Source: Cardinium endosymbiont of Culicoides punctatus
Lineage (GTDB): Bacteria > Bacteroidota > Bacteroidia > Cytophagales > Amoebophilaceae
Direction of reading: 5' to 3'
Assembly (NCBI RefSeq): GCF_004354815.1
Contig: NZ_QWJI01000001.1
Span: forward strand, 1-64,000
DNA: 64,000 bases
A model generated the notes under the pieces. It saw only the letters and a program-made list of their open reading frames with translations, had not been told where the DNA came from and ran no database searches. This document shows positions 1 through 9,864 of the stretch, piece after piece (the stretch's first letter is position 1; every line of letters begins with the position of its first letter). Position numbers and translations under genes: made by a program.

Positions 1-66
1 AGTTGCGTAGTAACTTTCATCGTTGAGTACAATAATTTGAAGTTAGTAACTATAACTACAAAAATA

Positions 67-993
67 TCAATTATTCAATACTTTGCGAAAGTCCTGTGCT
101 GTTCTATTTGCGCCTTGAGCTAGTAACATTTCAACGATTTTTTTATTGCCTTTACGAGATGCATAATGCAGAGGCGTGAAGTTATATACTGGATCTACTT
201 CATCATAGTTTAATGATTGACCGCTATCCATCAAGTCACGAATAACACCGGTATATCCATCCTTAGCAGCCCAATGCAATGGACTTAAGCCTTCATAATC
301 TTTTTCGCCACAACGACCAAGATGTATTAAGAGTATTTCTAAGATGGATTTATCTATATCTATATCCATCAAATTATAATATAATTTATAATTATGTGTT
401 CCACAGAATCTAATATGAGCTCCAGCCTTAAGCAACAATGTAACAAGTGCTTTATTATTCACGTCAATAGCTGCATCAAGCGGATAATATCCATTTTCAT
501 CCGGAATATTTGGATTGGCTCCAGCCTCAAGCAGTAACCGAGTTATTTCTGGATTATTATTTTCAATAGCAGTGAGTAGTGCTTCAGCATTTTTATTTAA
601 ATCAGCTCCAGCATCTAATAATGATTCTACTAGGTTTAAATCATTATTTTTAATAGCCTCGCATAATTCATCTGTAAGGCAACCATTTGGCCTATTCTTT
701 TTTTGTAGAGATATTTCATTTGAATATGATTTATTAGTAGCATTAAAAGATGTATTATCTAAATATGATTCATTAGATATATTACCTTCTGATAAATTTA
801 ATGGTAAGCAACTATGCTGCTTGCATCCTTTGTCATAACTAGGCTTGATTTTGCCAGCTAGAATGTCACTAGAATCATTTTTATTAGCTAGAATGTTACC
901 AGTTGTTTTTCCTTTACCAGAATCATTTCCACAATTAGATCCAAGGCATAAAATGCCTATAAGGGATATATATTTTGTATTAATCATAAACAT
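67..993 (-). CDS. Exported ankyrin-repeat protein (probable lipoprotein)
   Basis: The 308-residue protein begins with a short basic N-terminus and a hydrophobic stretch (about residues 9-19) that ends near cysteines at 16 and 21. This is a probable but atypical Bacteroidota lipoprotein signal. A low-complexity Asn/Ser-rich linker follows to about residue 105. The rest is ankyrin repeats with recognisable cores (LLDAGADLN, LLLEAGANPN, LLLKAGAH, SPLHWAAKDG, TPLHYASRKG), about six in all, the fourth being degenerate. Ankyrin repeats bind proteins, and in intracellular symbionts they often act on host targets. The partner here is unknown. Met1 and Met3 are both plausible starts. No operon partner is visible, since the next gene diverges after a long gap. 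Confidence 0.85.
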   Translation of the reverse strand: MFMINTKYISLIGILCLGSNCGNDSGKGKTTGNILANKNDSSDILAGKIKPSYDKGCKQHSCLPLNLSEGNISNESYLDNTSFNATNKSYSNEISLQKKNRPNGCLTDELCEAIKNNDLNLVESLLDAGADLNKNAEALLTAIENNNPEITRLLLEAGANPNIPDENGYYPLDAAIDVNNKALVTLLLKAGAHIRFCGTHNYKLYYNLMDIDIDKSILEILLIHLGRCGEKDYEGLSPLHWAAKDGYTGVIRDLMDSGQSLNYDEVDPVYNFTPLHYASRKGNKKIVEMLLAQGANRTAQDFRKVLNN

Positions 994-1080
994 AAATTGT
1001 TTTTTTGATGTATAGTATACTATTGCTGCGATAATCTTTTCGAAGATCTATTTCACCAGATAATACTATTTGATAGTGAA

Positions 1081-1310
1081 TTAAAAAATATATGATGCCT
1101 AGATAGGCTAAGTAGCTTTCTTACGTTTATATTGAAAATAAGTGCTGTAATTTTGTTTTTTATGCATATTATTCTTAATATTTACATTATTCTTGTATGT
1201 GTGCAAATTTCTTGCAACGTATTTGTTTAAACATAATTGATTGTTTTTTTTAGTAAGTATAAATAAATATGTTCGATATCAATTAATTATATCATCACAT
1301 ATTTATTTAA
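1081..1310. repeat. Degenerate inverted-repeat pair, possible relic MITE
   Basis: The 17-18 bp at 1081 (TTAAAAAATATATGATG) and the reverse complement of 1293-1310 (TTAAATAAATATGTGATG) match at about 14 positions. They resemble the inner part of the terminal repeats of the intact MITE at 29.2 kb. The enclosed 230 bp is close to that element's size. No target duplication is visible, so this is only a possible decayed copy. Confidence 0.35.
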
Positions 1311-1526
1311 GCCTTTAACTTTAAGCCATCACCTTGTGAAAATAGAATTACATAGGAGAGAATGTGTAACAATGAGGTATTCATGCCTAAAGCATCCTTT
1401 TTTTAAACAGGAGTTATTTAGGGGAGATTACTTTACAATGAAGACATTCGTTTCCTATGGAATTCTTAACGCTCATATTGAATTATAGTAATTATAAAAT
1501 TATTATGCAAGTAATGGCTAAATTTT

Positions 1527-1571
1527 TGGTGGTAGTTTAAATAAATATATGATGCTAAGTTGCCCAAGCAT
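1527..1571 (+). repeat. Diverged copy of one MITE end
   Basis: This 45-bp stretch aligns with 29179-29220, the left end of the intact MITE. Both start TTGGTGGT, share AAATATATGAT and continue with CTAA. After a 4-bp indel, almost all mismatches are G-A or C-T transitions, as expected of ageing copies in an AT-biased genome. A matching right end was not found before the next gene. Confidence 0.55.
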
Positions 1572-1743
1572 TTCCTTTATTAATACTAGCAATTACTATC
1601 ATTAATTGCATTTGTGTGATTTTTTAATTGTTTTGAAAAGCAACAAGTTTTTCGAACCAAACGACTGATCCTATGACGAAATAGACAATTAACCCCTTCA
1701 GTCATTCTTGTAATATACTCTTTTAAAACTCATATTTTTTTCA

Positions 1744-1751
1744 TATCTTTG
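1744..1751 (+). promoter_or_regulatory. Candidate -7 box (TATCTTTG)
   Basis: TATCTTTG fits the Bacteroidota -7 consensus TAnnTTTG and sits about 70 bp before the chosen start of the GT5-domain gene. A clear TTTG -33 element is not seen. A second TATCTTTG at 1805-1812 lies just before the start codon, so the choice is uncertain. Confidence 0.35.
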
Positions 1752-1817
1752 GAATGTGCCTTGTTTTGTATTCAAGGCATTATGTTTTATACAATGCTCA
1801 AAAGTATCTTTGATATT

Positions 1818-2645
1818 ATGCCTCTACAAAGGATACTATACATTGCAAGTGAAATATCTCCTTTTTTGGAAAATTCTATTGTATCAAGTTGTGTACGTAA
1901 TTTGCTTGAAGCGATGCAAAACAAGCAAATTGATGTGCGTGTTATGGTACCTAAATTTGGAACTATTCATAACCGAGTAAATCGATTACATGAAGTACTG
2001 CGGCTATCAGGCTCTATTGTCTCTATAGATGATATAGGCCATACTATTTCTGTAAAAGTAAGTAGTATACCTAATACGCGTTTACAAGTCTATTTCATAG
2101 ATAACGAAAGTCTATTTAGTGGAAGAAGATCCGTTTTCAACGATAATAACAATATCTTTTTTGAAGACAATGACATACGTATGATTTTTTTCTGCATGGG
2201 TGTTATGGGAACACTTAAAAAGTTAGAATGGGAAGCAGATATTGTACATTGTCATGACTGGATTACAAGCCTAATACCTCTTTTTTGGAAGAAGTTGTAC
2301 AGTAACAATATCCTCTTTGAAAAGGCTAAAATTATTACTACCATTTATAATAATACTTTTTCACAGCATTTCCCTCTTTTAGCAGCAAAAATTATTAAAT
2401 TAGGCATTTCAGATAAAGATGCTACATTACTATCTTCTGGAAGTCTCTATGATATACTTAAGGTTGCTATTCAGTATTCTGATGTTGTATTACGTGGCGA
2501 AGTGCTTGATTTAGAGCTATTTAATGCGGTCTCTGATTTAAAAACGCCTGATTTAATCAATAATGATGATGCATATAATGATGCCCATCATAAAATATAT
2601 GAAAATATGTTTCAGGCTGGTAATGCAAAAACGCATTTAGCTTGA
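1818..2645 (+). CDS. Glycogen/starch synthase catalytic-domain protein (GT5 N-terminal half only)
   Basis: The chosen ATG gives MPLQRILYIASEISPF, the usual opening of the GT5 family's N-terminal Rossmann domain. The reading frame extends upstream to a TTG at 1749, which would add residues not seen in relatives. At about 275 residues the protein has only the N-terminal domain of glycogen synthase (normally about 470-500 residues). The motifs VHCHDW and EDNDIRMIFF are present, but the C-terminal nucleotide-sugar-binding domain is missing. Free-living Bacteroidota have a similar stand-alone short protein, so this is probably a family trait rather than a truncation. Glycogen synthesis should not be assumed. 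The actual function is unknown. Confidence 0.75.
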   Translation: MPLQRILYIASEISPFLENSIVSSCVRNLLEAMQNKQIDVRVMVPKFGTIHNRVNRLHEVLRLSGSIVSIDDIGHTISVKVSSIPNTRLQVYFIDNESLFSGRRSVFNDNNNIFFEDNDIRMIFFCMGVMGTLKKLEWEADIVHCHDWITSLIPLFWKKLYSNNILFEKAKIITTIYNNTFSQHFPLLAAKIIKLGISDKDATLLSSGSLYDILKVAIQYSDVVLRGEVLDLELFNAVSDLKTPDLINNDDAYNDAHHKIYENMFQAGNAKTHLA

Positions 2646-2773
2646 ACCTCCATGTATACGACAATTATAAGGCATGATATCTATTGTAGATAATAGAAAT
2701 TATCTGTTCTTTTTAGCGAAAAATTTGTTTTCCAAAACAACAACAGCGATAAACCCTATCCAGCAACGCAACC

Positions 2774-5700
2774 ATGCACAATTTTTGCCATTTACATTGT
2801 CATACAGAATATTCTTTACTGGATGGTGCTGCTAAGGTACAGCAATTAATAGCTGCTAATAAACAGTTGGGCATGAATATGTTAGCTATAACAGATCATG
2901 GCAACATGTTTGGAGTTCCTCATTTTGTAGCTGCTGCAGCAAAGGAAGGTGTAAAACCTATAATCGGGTGTGAATTCTATATGGCACCCAATATGCACGA
3001 TCATAAAGATAAAACACGCTATCATCAATTACTACTGGCAAAAAATGCTGTAGGCTACCAGAATATTAGTAAGCTCTGCTCCCTAGGGTTTTTAGAAGGA
3101 TATTATTATAAGCCAAGAATCGATAAGACTTTACTACGAAAACATAAAGAAGGATTAATAGCTACCACCTGTTGCCTAGGTGCAGAGATTCCTAGAACAA
3201 TTATCCGACATGGTGAAACCATAGCAGAAAAGCTCTTTCTAGAATGGTTAGAACTGTTTGGAGACGATTATTATATCGAAATTCAAAGACATGGTATTGA
3301 AGAACAAGATATTTGTAATGCAGTGCTACTCCATTGGGCTAAAAAATACAATGTAAAAATTATTGCTACCAATGACGTGCATTATGTTACACAACAAGAT
3401 AGCCTGGCCCAAGATGTTTTACTATGCCTACAGACTGGAAAAGATTATAATGATCCCAATCGGATGCGGTTTAGTAATAACCAATTCTTTTTAAAGTCTC
3501 CAGAGGAGATGGCACTACTTTTTGCAGATATACCAGATGCACTCACGAATACAATAGGATTAGCAGAAAAAGTAGAAACACCCTCCTTAACTAGAGATGT
3601 ACTTTTACCTATTTTTAAATTACCAGATGGTTTTACAGATGCAAATGCCTATTTACGACATTTAGCTTTTTCTGGAGCTATTGCTAAATTCGGCACTATT
3701 TCTGCAGAAATAGAAAGCCGACTAAATTATGAATTAGTAGTAATTACCCAAACAGGTTTTGCTGGTTATTTTCTTATTGTCCAAGATTTTATTGATGCAG
3801 CTGCAAAATTGAATGTTATAGTAGGTCCTGGAAGGGGATCTGTAGCAGGCTCTTTAGTGGCTTTTTGCATAGGCATTACAAAAGTAGATCCTATACGGTA
3901 TCAACTACTTTTTGAACGTTTCTTAAACCCAGAACGGGTGTCCATGCCTGACATAGACATTGATTTTGATGATGAAGGGAGAAAAAAAGTAATTGATTAT
4001 GTGGTAAAAAAATATGGAAAAAATCAAGTAGCTTCTATTATTACTTTTGGTAGCATGGCTGCTAAATCTTCTATCCGTGATGTAGCACGTGTGTTGGGTA
4101 TCCCGTTAGCAAGAGCCAATTATATAGCAAAACTTATTCCAGATAAAATAGGTATTACATTAGCAGAAGCCTTTGAGGAGGTACCCGAGCTTGCTGAAAT
4201 AAAAAGAGCTATCGATACAGTAGAAGGGAAAACACTCGCTTTAGCTGAGACACTAGAAGGTGCTGTACGTCATACTGGAATTCATGCAGCAGGAATTATT
4301 ATTGCCCCCAACGATTTATTGGATTATATTCCTGTTAAAACAGATAAAAACTCTGACCTTTTAGTGACCCAATATGATGGTTCTGTATTGGAAGACATGG
4401 GTATGCTCAAAATGGATTTTTTGGGTTTAAAAACCCTGAGCATCATCAAAGAGACCATACACTTAGTGTATCAGAATTGGGATATTGTTATAGATATAGA
4501 TAAGATTCCTTTAGATGATCCTGCTACATTTTATCTCTATCAAACGGGCAATACAAAAGGAACCTTTCAGTTTGAGTCAGAAGGTATGCGGCAATGGTTG
4601 ATTAAGCTACAACCCAATACTATGGAAGAACTTATTGCGATGAATGCGCTTTATAGGCCAGGTCCGATGCAATTTATTCCTAACTTTATTGCCCGAAAAC
4701 ATGGTGTAGAGTCTATTGAGTATCCCCATCCACTCTTAGAATCCATATTAAAGCCCACCTATGGCATTATGGTTTATCAAGAACAAATCATACAAACAGC
4801 ACAAGAAATGGCTGGTTATACGCTAGGTGGAGCTGATTTACTACGCAGAGCTATGGGTAAAAAAAAGGCAGAAGAGATGGCTATGCAACGGGGTATTTTT
4901 GTAGCAGGAGCAGCTAAAAAACATGATATTTCTAAAGAAAAAGCATTAGCTATTTTTGATATAATGGAAAAGTTTGCGCAATATGGATTTAATCGTTCTC
5001 ATGCAGCAGCCTATTCTTTAATCGCTTACCAAACTGCCTATTTAAAAGCCAATTACCCTACAGAATATATGGCTGCTGTATTAACAAATAACCATGGAGA
5101 TATTGATAAAATTTCTTTCTTTATGGAAGAGAGTCGTCAGCAAGGACTCGCTATATTAGGGCCTGATATAAATGAAAGCCAGGTGAATTTTAGTGCAAAT
5201 ACAGATAAAGAAATCCGGTTTGGGCTAAGTGCTATTAAAGGAGCTGGTGATGCTGCAGTTACGACTATTATAGAGGCTAGAAAACAAAAAGGTCGTTTTA
5301 ATGACATTTTTGATTTTGTAGAATCTATACCATTAAAAATGGTAAACAAGAAAACTATGGAATGCCTTGCGCTCTCTGGTGCATTTGATGTTTTTAAAGA
5401 CATACATAGAAAACAATATGTCTATGAAGAGCCTAGAAATGGAGGAAGCTTTATAGAAAAAGTTATAAACTATGGGCATCAAATTAAAAAAGAACGTGCA
5501 GAAGCAGTTCAGTCTCTCTTTGGTTCCAGTTCATATAGCCAAATTAAAAAGCCAGAACCAGCTGAGTGCATTCCTTATACATTATTGGAACAGTTATGTA
5601 TTGAAAAAGAGCTGGTTGGGTTTTATATTTCTGGACATCCGTTAGATTCTTTTAAAAAGGATATTGAAAGTTTCTGTAATGTACATACGCAAAATATATT

Positions 5701-6217
5701 GTCCTCTAGCCGTAGAGAAGCAACCATAGCAGGTATGCTCACAGAGTGTATCATAAAACAAAATAGCAAAGGGAATTATTTTGCATTATTAACACTAGAT
5801 GATTATCATGGATCTCTAAAGTTTTCTCTTTTTGGGGAAGACTTTTTAAAACATAAACATTTATTAGAAACAGGAAAGCTACTGTTTTTAACAGGAAATG
5901 TTGGAATGCGTTATAACAATAAAGAGATACTTGAATTTAGACCACAAATGATTAACCTACTGGAAGGTATACGAGAAAAAATGGCTAAAGGAATTCATCT
6001 AAAGTTGGAGCAACGTAATATAAACGAGCCATTAGTAAACGAATTAGAAACTTGTATAAAACAGTATCCAGGTAGGGCTTTTGTAAAAATATCCATCATA
6101 GACGATGAAGCGCAAATATCCATTCCCACATTTTCTAAACAATACCGTGTACAGTTACATAATGAATTATTTACATCACTGAACAAGCTTCATCTTGAGT
6201 TTGTATTATATACTTGA
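2774..6217 (+). CDS. dnaE: DNA polymerase III subunit alpha
   Basis: This is the replicative polymerase catalytic subunit. At 1147 residues it has normal length. The N-terminal PHP domain opens with HCHTEYSLLDG (His8 and His10), followed by the C-family polymerase core: GPGRGSVAGS at 351-360 and the catalytic-aspartate motif PDIDIDFDD at 392-400. A helix-hairpin-helix region and an OB-fold (about 985-1080) follow near the C-terminus. The ATG start has no Shine-Dalgarno sequence, which is normal in Bacteroidota. It follows the GT5-domain gene by about 130 bp. It appears intact. Confidence 0.97.
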   Translation: MHNFCHLHCHTEYSLLDGAAKVQQLIAANKQLGMNMLAITDHGNMFGVPHFVAAAAKEGVKPIIGCEFYMAPNMHDHKDKTRYHQLLLAKNAVGYQNISKLCSLGFLEGYYYKPRIDKTLLRKHKEGLIATTCCLGAEIPRTIIRHGETIAEKLFLEWLELFGDDYYIEIQRHGIEEQDICNAVLLHWAKKYNVKIIATNDVHYVTQQDSLAQDVLLCLQTGKDYNDPNRMRFSNNQFFLKSPEEMALLFADIPDALTNTIGLAEKVETPSLTRDVLLPIFKLPDGFTDANAYLRHLAFSGAIAKFGTISAEIESRLNYELVVITQTGFAGYFLIVQDFIDAAAKLNVIVGPGRGSVAGSLVAFCIGITKVDPIRYQLLFERFLNPERVSMPDIDIDFDDEGRKKVIDYVVKKYGKNQVASIITFGSMAAKSSIRDVARVLGIPLARANYIAKLIPDKIGITLAEAFEEVPELAEIKRAIDTVEGKTLALAETLEGAVRHTGIHAAGIIIAPNDLLDYIPVKTDKNSDLLVTQYDGSVLEDMGMLKMDFLGLKTLSIIKETIHLVYQNWDIVIDIDKIPLDDPATFYLYQTGNTKGTFQFESEGMRQWLIKLQPNTMEELIAMNALYRPGPMQFIPNFIARKHGVESIEYPHPLLESILKPTYGIMVYQEQIIQTAQEMAGYTLGGADLLRRAMGKKKAEEMAMQRGIFVAGAAKKHDISKEKALAIFDIMEKFAQYGFNRSHAAAYSLIAYQTAYLKANYPTEYMAAVLTNNHGDIDKISFFMEESRQQGLAILGPDINESQVNFSANTDKEIRFGLSAIKGAGDAAVTTIIEARKQKGRFNDIFDFVESIPLKMVNKKTMECLALSGAFDVFKDIHRKQYVYEEPRNGGSFIEKVINYGHQIKKERAEAVQSLFGSSSYSQIKKPEPAECIPYTLLEQLCIEKELVGFYISGHPLDSFKKDIESFCNVHTQNILSSSRREATIAGMLTECIIKQNSKGNYFALLTLDDYHGSLKFSLFGEDFLKHKHLLETGKLLFLTGNVGMRYNNKEILEFRPQMINLLEGIREKMAKGIHLKLEQRNINEPLVNELETCIKQYPGRAFVKISIIDDEAQISIPTFSKQYRVQLHNELFTSLNKLHLEFVLYT

Positions 6218-6338
6218 TGGGTAAGATTTCGAGTCGAGTCTTTCGAAACTAACCTGTAACCTTATGTTTCCGACATTCTGCGTTAAGGATTGAGATTTTT
6301 TAGTTGAAATGTCAGATTAAAATCCTTGTAAAACACAA

Positions 6339-7271
6339 TCAGATTGCCCCTTTTAAGTTGTTTTCTTTAACAATAGATATAATTTCCTCTTTAGAAAGTG
6401 TAGTAATATCTGCTATGGTATCTATATCTATATTTAATTGTAGCATCTTTAAGGCAGTAGTATAACGTTCTTCTATTTTACCTTCTATTTTCCCTTTTTC
6501 TAAACCAATCTTTTCTCCTTCTTCCTTACCTTTTGCTTCTGCAGAGACTAAATAATCATGTTCTTTCATTACAGCATGCATATAAGCGTTATATCTTTCC
6601 AGTTCTTCATCTGACATCTTTAATACATTAAGACGCTCTGCTACTTTTTGCATATAAGGTGATTTAAAGTCTTCTTCTACTTTAGAATGCTTCATTACAT
6701 ATAGCCATTCATCCAGTTCCTGTTTTATAACATCATCAAAAAGGGGTATAGATATCACAAAGTATTCAGGGAAAATATTATAGGCATCAAAAGTGCACAT
6801 GCCTCTGTCCATGAAATGCATGTCTATGGGATGATCCTTGTCTATTTCATGAAATACTACTTTACCATGATGAAGCGGGGATTTAATGTCTTTAAATGAA
6901 AAGTATAATAGATTGATATGAAACACCTTCTTTATTTCTAAGAATTTTTGATTGGATCCAAGATGATCCACAATAAGATGGGAGGTATTAAAACAAGCCT
7001 TATGTAAAAATGATTTGGTATAGGAACGATCAATTTCTATGATATAATTGTTACCTTGTTCATCTTCTACGATAGCATCTGCAATACTGCGTTTTAACAA
7101 TTTGCTTTCTCTATTACTTTCACTTTCTAGTAAGGATTTAATTTTAACTGGCTTATATCCCTGAGAACCAATAATAGCTGAAATAAATCCTTCTACTATA
7201 TCGTAGTCATTTTTATCTTTTAGAAGATACTTGATAGCGTAATCAAAACTTATAATATCTTTCATAAGCAT
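6339..7271 (-). CDS. Rpn family PD-(D/E)XK nuclease / putative transposase
   Basis: This 310-residue protein has the layout of the PDDEXK_2 / Rpn family (recombination-promoting nuclease). It opens with DYAIKYLLKDKND, the nuclease core is SIADAIVEDEQGNNYIIEID (Asp65 and Glu79), and the C-terminus has a charged KGKEEGEKIGLEKGKIEGKI linker. The third catalytic position reads Asp81 (E-I-D) where relatives usually have Gln or Lys, so activity is uncertain. Met1 and Met3 are both possible starts. Such genes spread as multicopy elements in reduced symbiont genomes, but no terminal repeats are visible around this one. A possible -7 box (CAAAATTA on this strand's complement, 7321-7328) lies about 50 bp upstream. 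Confidence 0.85.
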   Translation of the reverse strand: MLMKDIISFDYAIKYLLKDKNDYDIVEGFISAIIGSQGYKPVKIKSLLESESNRESKLLKRSIADAIVEDEQGNNYIIEIDRSYTKSFLHKACFNTSHLIVDHLGSNQKFLEIKKVFHINLLYFSFKDIKSPLHHGKVVFHEIDKDHPIDMHFMDRGMCTFDAYNIFPEYFVISIPLFDDVIKQELDEWLYVMKHSKVEEDFKSPYMQKVAERLNVLKMSDEELERYNAYMHAVMKEHDYLVSAEAKGKEEGEKIGLEKGKIEGKIEERYTTALKMLQLNIDIDTIADITTLSKEEIISIVKENNLKGAI

Positions 7272-7564
7272 TATCTATTATGTATGGTTATACTAAGATT
7301 GCATGTTTTTTATTATAAAGCAAAATTAGTCTATTTTTAACTAAAAATGAATTAAGTTATTAGAGCTTTTTTATGCTCTATAAGATATCATTTATATGTC
7401 TAAATAGACGTAGGCTTTACAAGGTTAATAGGAGCAAGTATGATAATATGTCTTCTAATATTTTCTATATAATACTCACTTCCAAAACAAAAATATAAAA
7501 ACTGATTTGGGCAATTTAGTATCATATAATTTAATCATCTCCTAATTTTATTAGCAGCTTACTC

Positions 7565-8596
7565 CTAAACCATTAGCACACCACGGTAAGCTTCAATATT
7601 TTTTAGTGCAACCGCAGTCCCACGTACAACAGCTTGTAATGGTTCTCCTGCAACATAAACAGGGAGTTTGGTTATATGATGTAGTCGTTTATCTAAACCA
7701 CGTAATAAAGCCCCTCCACCTGTTAGATGGATGCCATTTTTATATATATCAGACGCTAATTCAGGCGGAGCCATTTCTAATGCTTTAAGTACTGCATTAT
7801 CGATTTTTACAGCGGACTCTTCCAATGCACCGGCTATCTCTCTGTAATTAATAGATATAATTTTTGGAATGCCTGTCATAAGATCTTTTCCATGCACTTC
7901 ATAGTCAGCTGGTGGTTCTGGTAAATCTGGCCAAACTGCTCCTATAGCTATTTTAATTTGTTCAGCCGTACGTTCACCGATAAGCAAGTTATGTTGCTTG
8001 CGCATGTAATCTAATATATCATTATTAAAAGCATTGCCTGCTATTTTTATAGATTGGTCACATGCAATACCGGCTAGAGCTATAACAGCTATTTCAGTGG
8101 TTCCACCTCCAATGTCAACGATCATACAACCAATAGGATCTGCAATATTCACTCCTATGCCTATAGCAGCAGCAATCGGTTCATAGATCATAAAAACCTC
8201 TCTAGCACCTGTATGAGCAGCGGAATCTCTAACTGCTCTTTTTTCAACATCGGTTGTTCCAGATGGGATGCAAACTACGATTTTGTTAAAGAATGGGGAA
8301 ACAAAATTTATCTTTTGCTTGTTGAGCATCCTTATCATACCTTGAATCATCAACTCTGCTGCATGGAAATCTGCAATCACACCATCCTTAAGTGGCCTAA
8401 TGGTTTTGATATTATCATGCGTTTTCTCATGCATTTGCATAGCAGCTTTGCCTACTGCAATCATCTTATTGGTATTTCTATCTATTGCAATAATAGATGG
8501 TTCATCTATAACAATTTTATCATTAAGTATGATTAAGGTATTGGCCGTTCCTAAATCGACGGCAATGTCTTTATAAAAGTAACTAATTAAGCCCAT
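7565..8596 (-). CDS. mreB: Rod shape-determining protein MreB
   Basis: MreB is an actin-like ATPase that guides cell-wall synthesis at the inner membrane. It has 343 residues, the normal length. The phosphate-1 loop DLGTANT is at 14-20, the phosphate-2 loop DIGGGTTEI at 161-169, and the late adenosine motif GGGALLRG near 290-300. The N-terminal MGLISYFYKD fits family starts. The usual partners mreC, mreD and rodA are not adjacent. Together with murF-alr in this window it argues that the cell still makes peptidoglycan. Confidence 0.96.
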   Translation of the reverse strand: MGLISYFYKDIAVDLGTANTLIILNDKIVIDEPSIIAIDRNTNKMIAVGKAAMQMHEKTHDNIKTIRPLKDGVIADFHAAELMIQGMIRMLNKQKINFVSPFFNKIVVCIPSGTTDVEKRAVRDSAAHTGAREVFMIYEPIAAAIGIGVNIADPIGCMIVDIGGGTTEIAVIALAGIACDQSIKIAGNAFNNDILDYMRKQHNLLIGERTAEQIKIAIGAVWPDLPEPPADYEVHGKDLMTGIPKIISINYREIAGALEESAVKIDNAVLKALEMAPPELASDIYKNGIHLTGGGALLRGLDKRLHHITKLPVYVAGEPLQAVVRGTAVALKNIEAYRGVLMV

Positions 8597-8701
8597 ATAC
8601 TATATACTATATATCAAACAGATTGGTGAATGGAGTAATGATAAAAAATATTTACAATAACAATTTTAAGAAAATAAAAGCGATACACTTAATCGGTTAT
8701 T

Positions 8702-9463
8702 TTAAAATTTGCACAATGAGATTTTGAATCCATCAAAACAGCCATATGTATAGTTTGAGATCCAATCTCCAGTATTGCAGTAACTGCTTGCCTCATTGAT
8801 CTGCTCTATAAATGGAGCATGTGTATGGCCAAATATATAAAAATCATGATGCATAATGGGTTCTATGTTATCTCTACAATATCGAAATATACGGTCATTT
8901 TCTATGAAAAACGAATTATCCTTTATAGTATATGTTTTTTTTTTCAAAAAAAAGCACATTGCACCATAGAGCCAATCAGCAGGTATGGCTCTTACAATTG
9001 GGAGCAATAAACTATTATTGTATAACTTACGTATCATTTTATACCTGCTGCTAACCCCAATAGTATCGCCATGTCCTATAAAAAACGATTGATTAGAAAT
9101 CATAATAGATTGGGGATGGTGTAATATTTGGACACCACATGTTTGCGTTAAATAATCTATAGACCAACAATCTCTATTACCAACAAAAAAGTATACAAAA
9201 ATGTCTTCTTTATAAAATTCTAAAAGCTTTGCTTGGAATTTTAAGCATCCTCTTGGAATAAGGTATTTATACTCAAACCAAAAATTAAAAACGTCTCCTA
9301 ATAAAAATAATGCCTGCGCCTGTGGTTTGATATAATCAAGCCAATTTACTATTTTATCCTCTTGATATGTAGCAATGCTACTGCCACTTGCTTGGATAGG
9401 TAAATGTAAGTCCGATATAAAAAAAACTTTTTTATTATCTTGGAGTTGTTCTATCTGTAGCAA
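8702..9463 (-). CDS. LpxH-like UDP-2,3-diacylglucosamine pyrophosphatase (metallophosphoesterase)
   Basis: This 253-residue calcineurin-like phosphoesterase has all five metal/phosphate blocks in order: SDLHL (Asp18, His20), LLGDVFNFW (Asp57), VGNRD (Asn96), GHGD (His131) and FGHTHAP (His213, His215). This block set and the FNFWFEY context match the LpxH family, which releases lipid X from UDP-2,3-diacylglucosamine in lipid A synthesis. lpxK elsewhere in the window supports that pathway. The start is probably the TTG at 9463: no ATG lies in frame between the upstream stop and the DLH block. A general phosphoesterase role cannot be excluded. Confidence 0.8.
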   Translation of the reverse strand: MLQIEQLQDNKKVFFISDLHLPIQASGSSIATYQEDKIVNWLDYIKPQAQALFLLGDVFNFWFEYKYLIPRGCLKFQAKLLEFYKEDIFVYFFVGNRDCWSIDYLTQTCGVQILHHPQSIMISNQSFFIGHGDTIGVSSRYKMIRKLYNNSLLLPIVRAIPADWLYGAMCFFLKKKTYTIKDNSFFIENDRIFRYCRDNIEPIMHHDFYIFGHTHAPFIEQINEASSYCNTGDWISNYTYGCFDGFKISLCKF

Positions 9464-9864
9464 AGTTGATTCAATTTTAAGGTATTGGTTTACGTATTTG
9501 ATTGCCCACTACTTTGGGCATTTTAATCTTCTTCAGTTCAGCACAATTTTAATTTCGATATTTTTTTGTATGGATCAAAAAAAATGTTCAAAATAATTAA
9601 GAACTAAAGAAAAATATTTGTTTAAGTAAATGGGCTTCCACATCAATTATATCCCCAGTATGCCCTCAATTTCGGTGCTTTTTAGCAAAAAATTTTGTTT
9701 TTCTGGTTAAAGAATTTTATATTTCCCTGTTCATGTATTAACTTCTACAAGTTTACTTCGCTACTGTTTTTGCATAAGTGATTGATCTTAGGATTACTTG
9801 TTGTTTATTCCATGATGTTTTTCGATACTAGTGATAGGATGCTAATTCTTTATAAATTTAATTT
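9464..9864. other. Divergent intergenic region (lpxH-like / der)
   Basis: This gap should carry both promoters, but no full TTTG-N20-TAnnTTTG pair is seen. A small hairpin, TGCCCA/TGGGCA (9503-9508 with 9515-9520), is followed by TTTT on the plus strand and resembles a terminator, though no plus-strand gene ends here. Nothing else is recognised. Confidence 0.4.

Larger units (their letters stand above)
994..1817. other. Long AT-rich gap with MITE-like repeat ends
   Basis: No convincing gene lies between the divergent ankyrin gene and the GT5-domain gene. The gap holds three copies of a motif resembling the terminal repeat of the MITE at 29.2 kb, listed separately. A 38-codon ORF at 1372-1488 has no recognisable similarity and is not called as a gene. 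The region looks like decayed mobile-element DNA. Confidence 0.6.

Noticed and set aside
1372-1488. 38-codon ORF in the first long gap
   Set aside because: No similarity recognised, low complexity, no convincing ribosome or promoter signal.
6339-7271. Rpn-type gene as part of a complete mobile element
   Set aside because: No terminal inverted repeats or target duplication found around it; called only as a gene.
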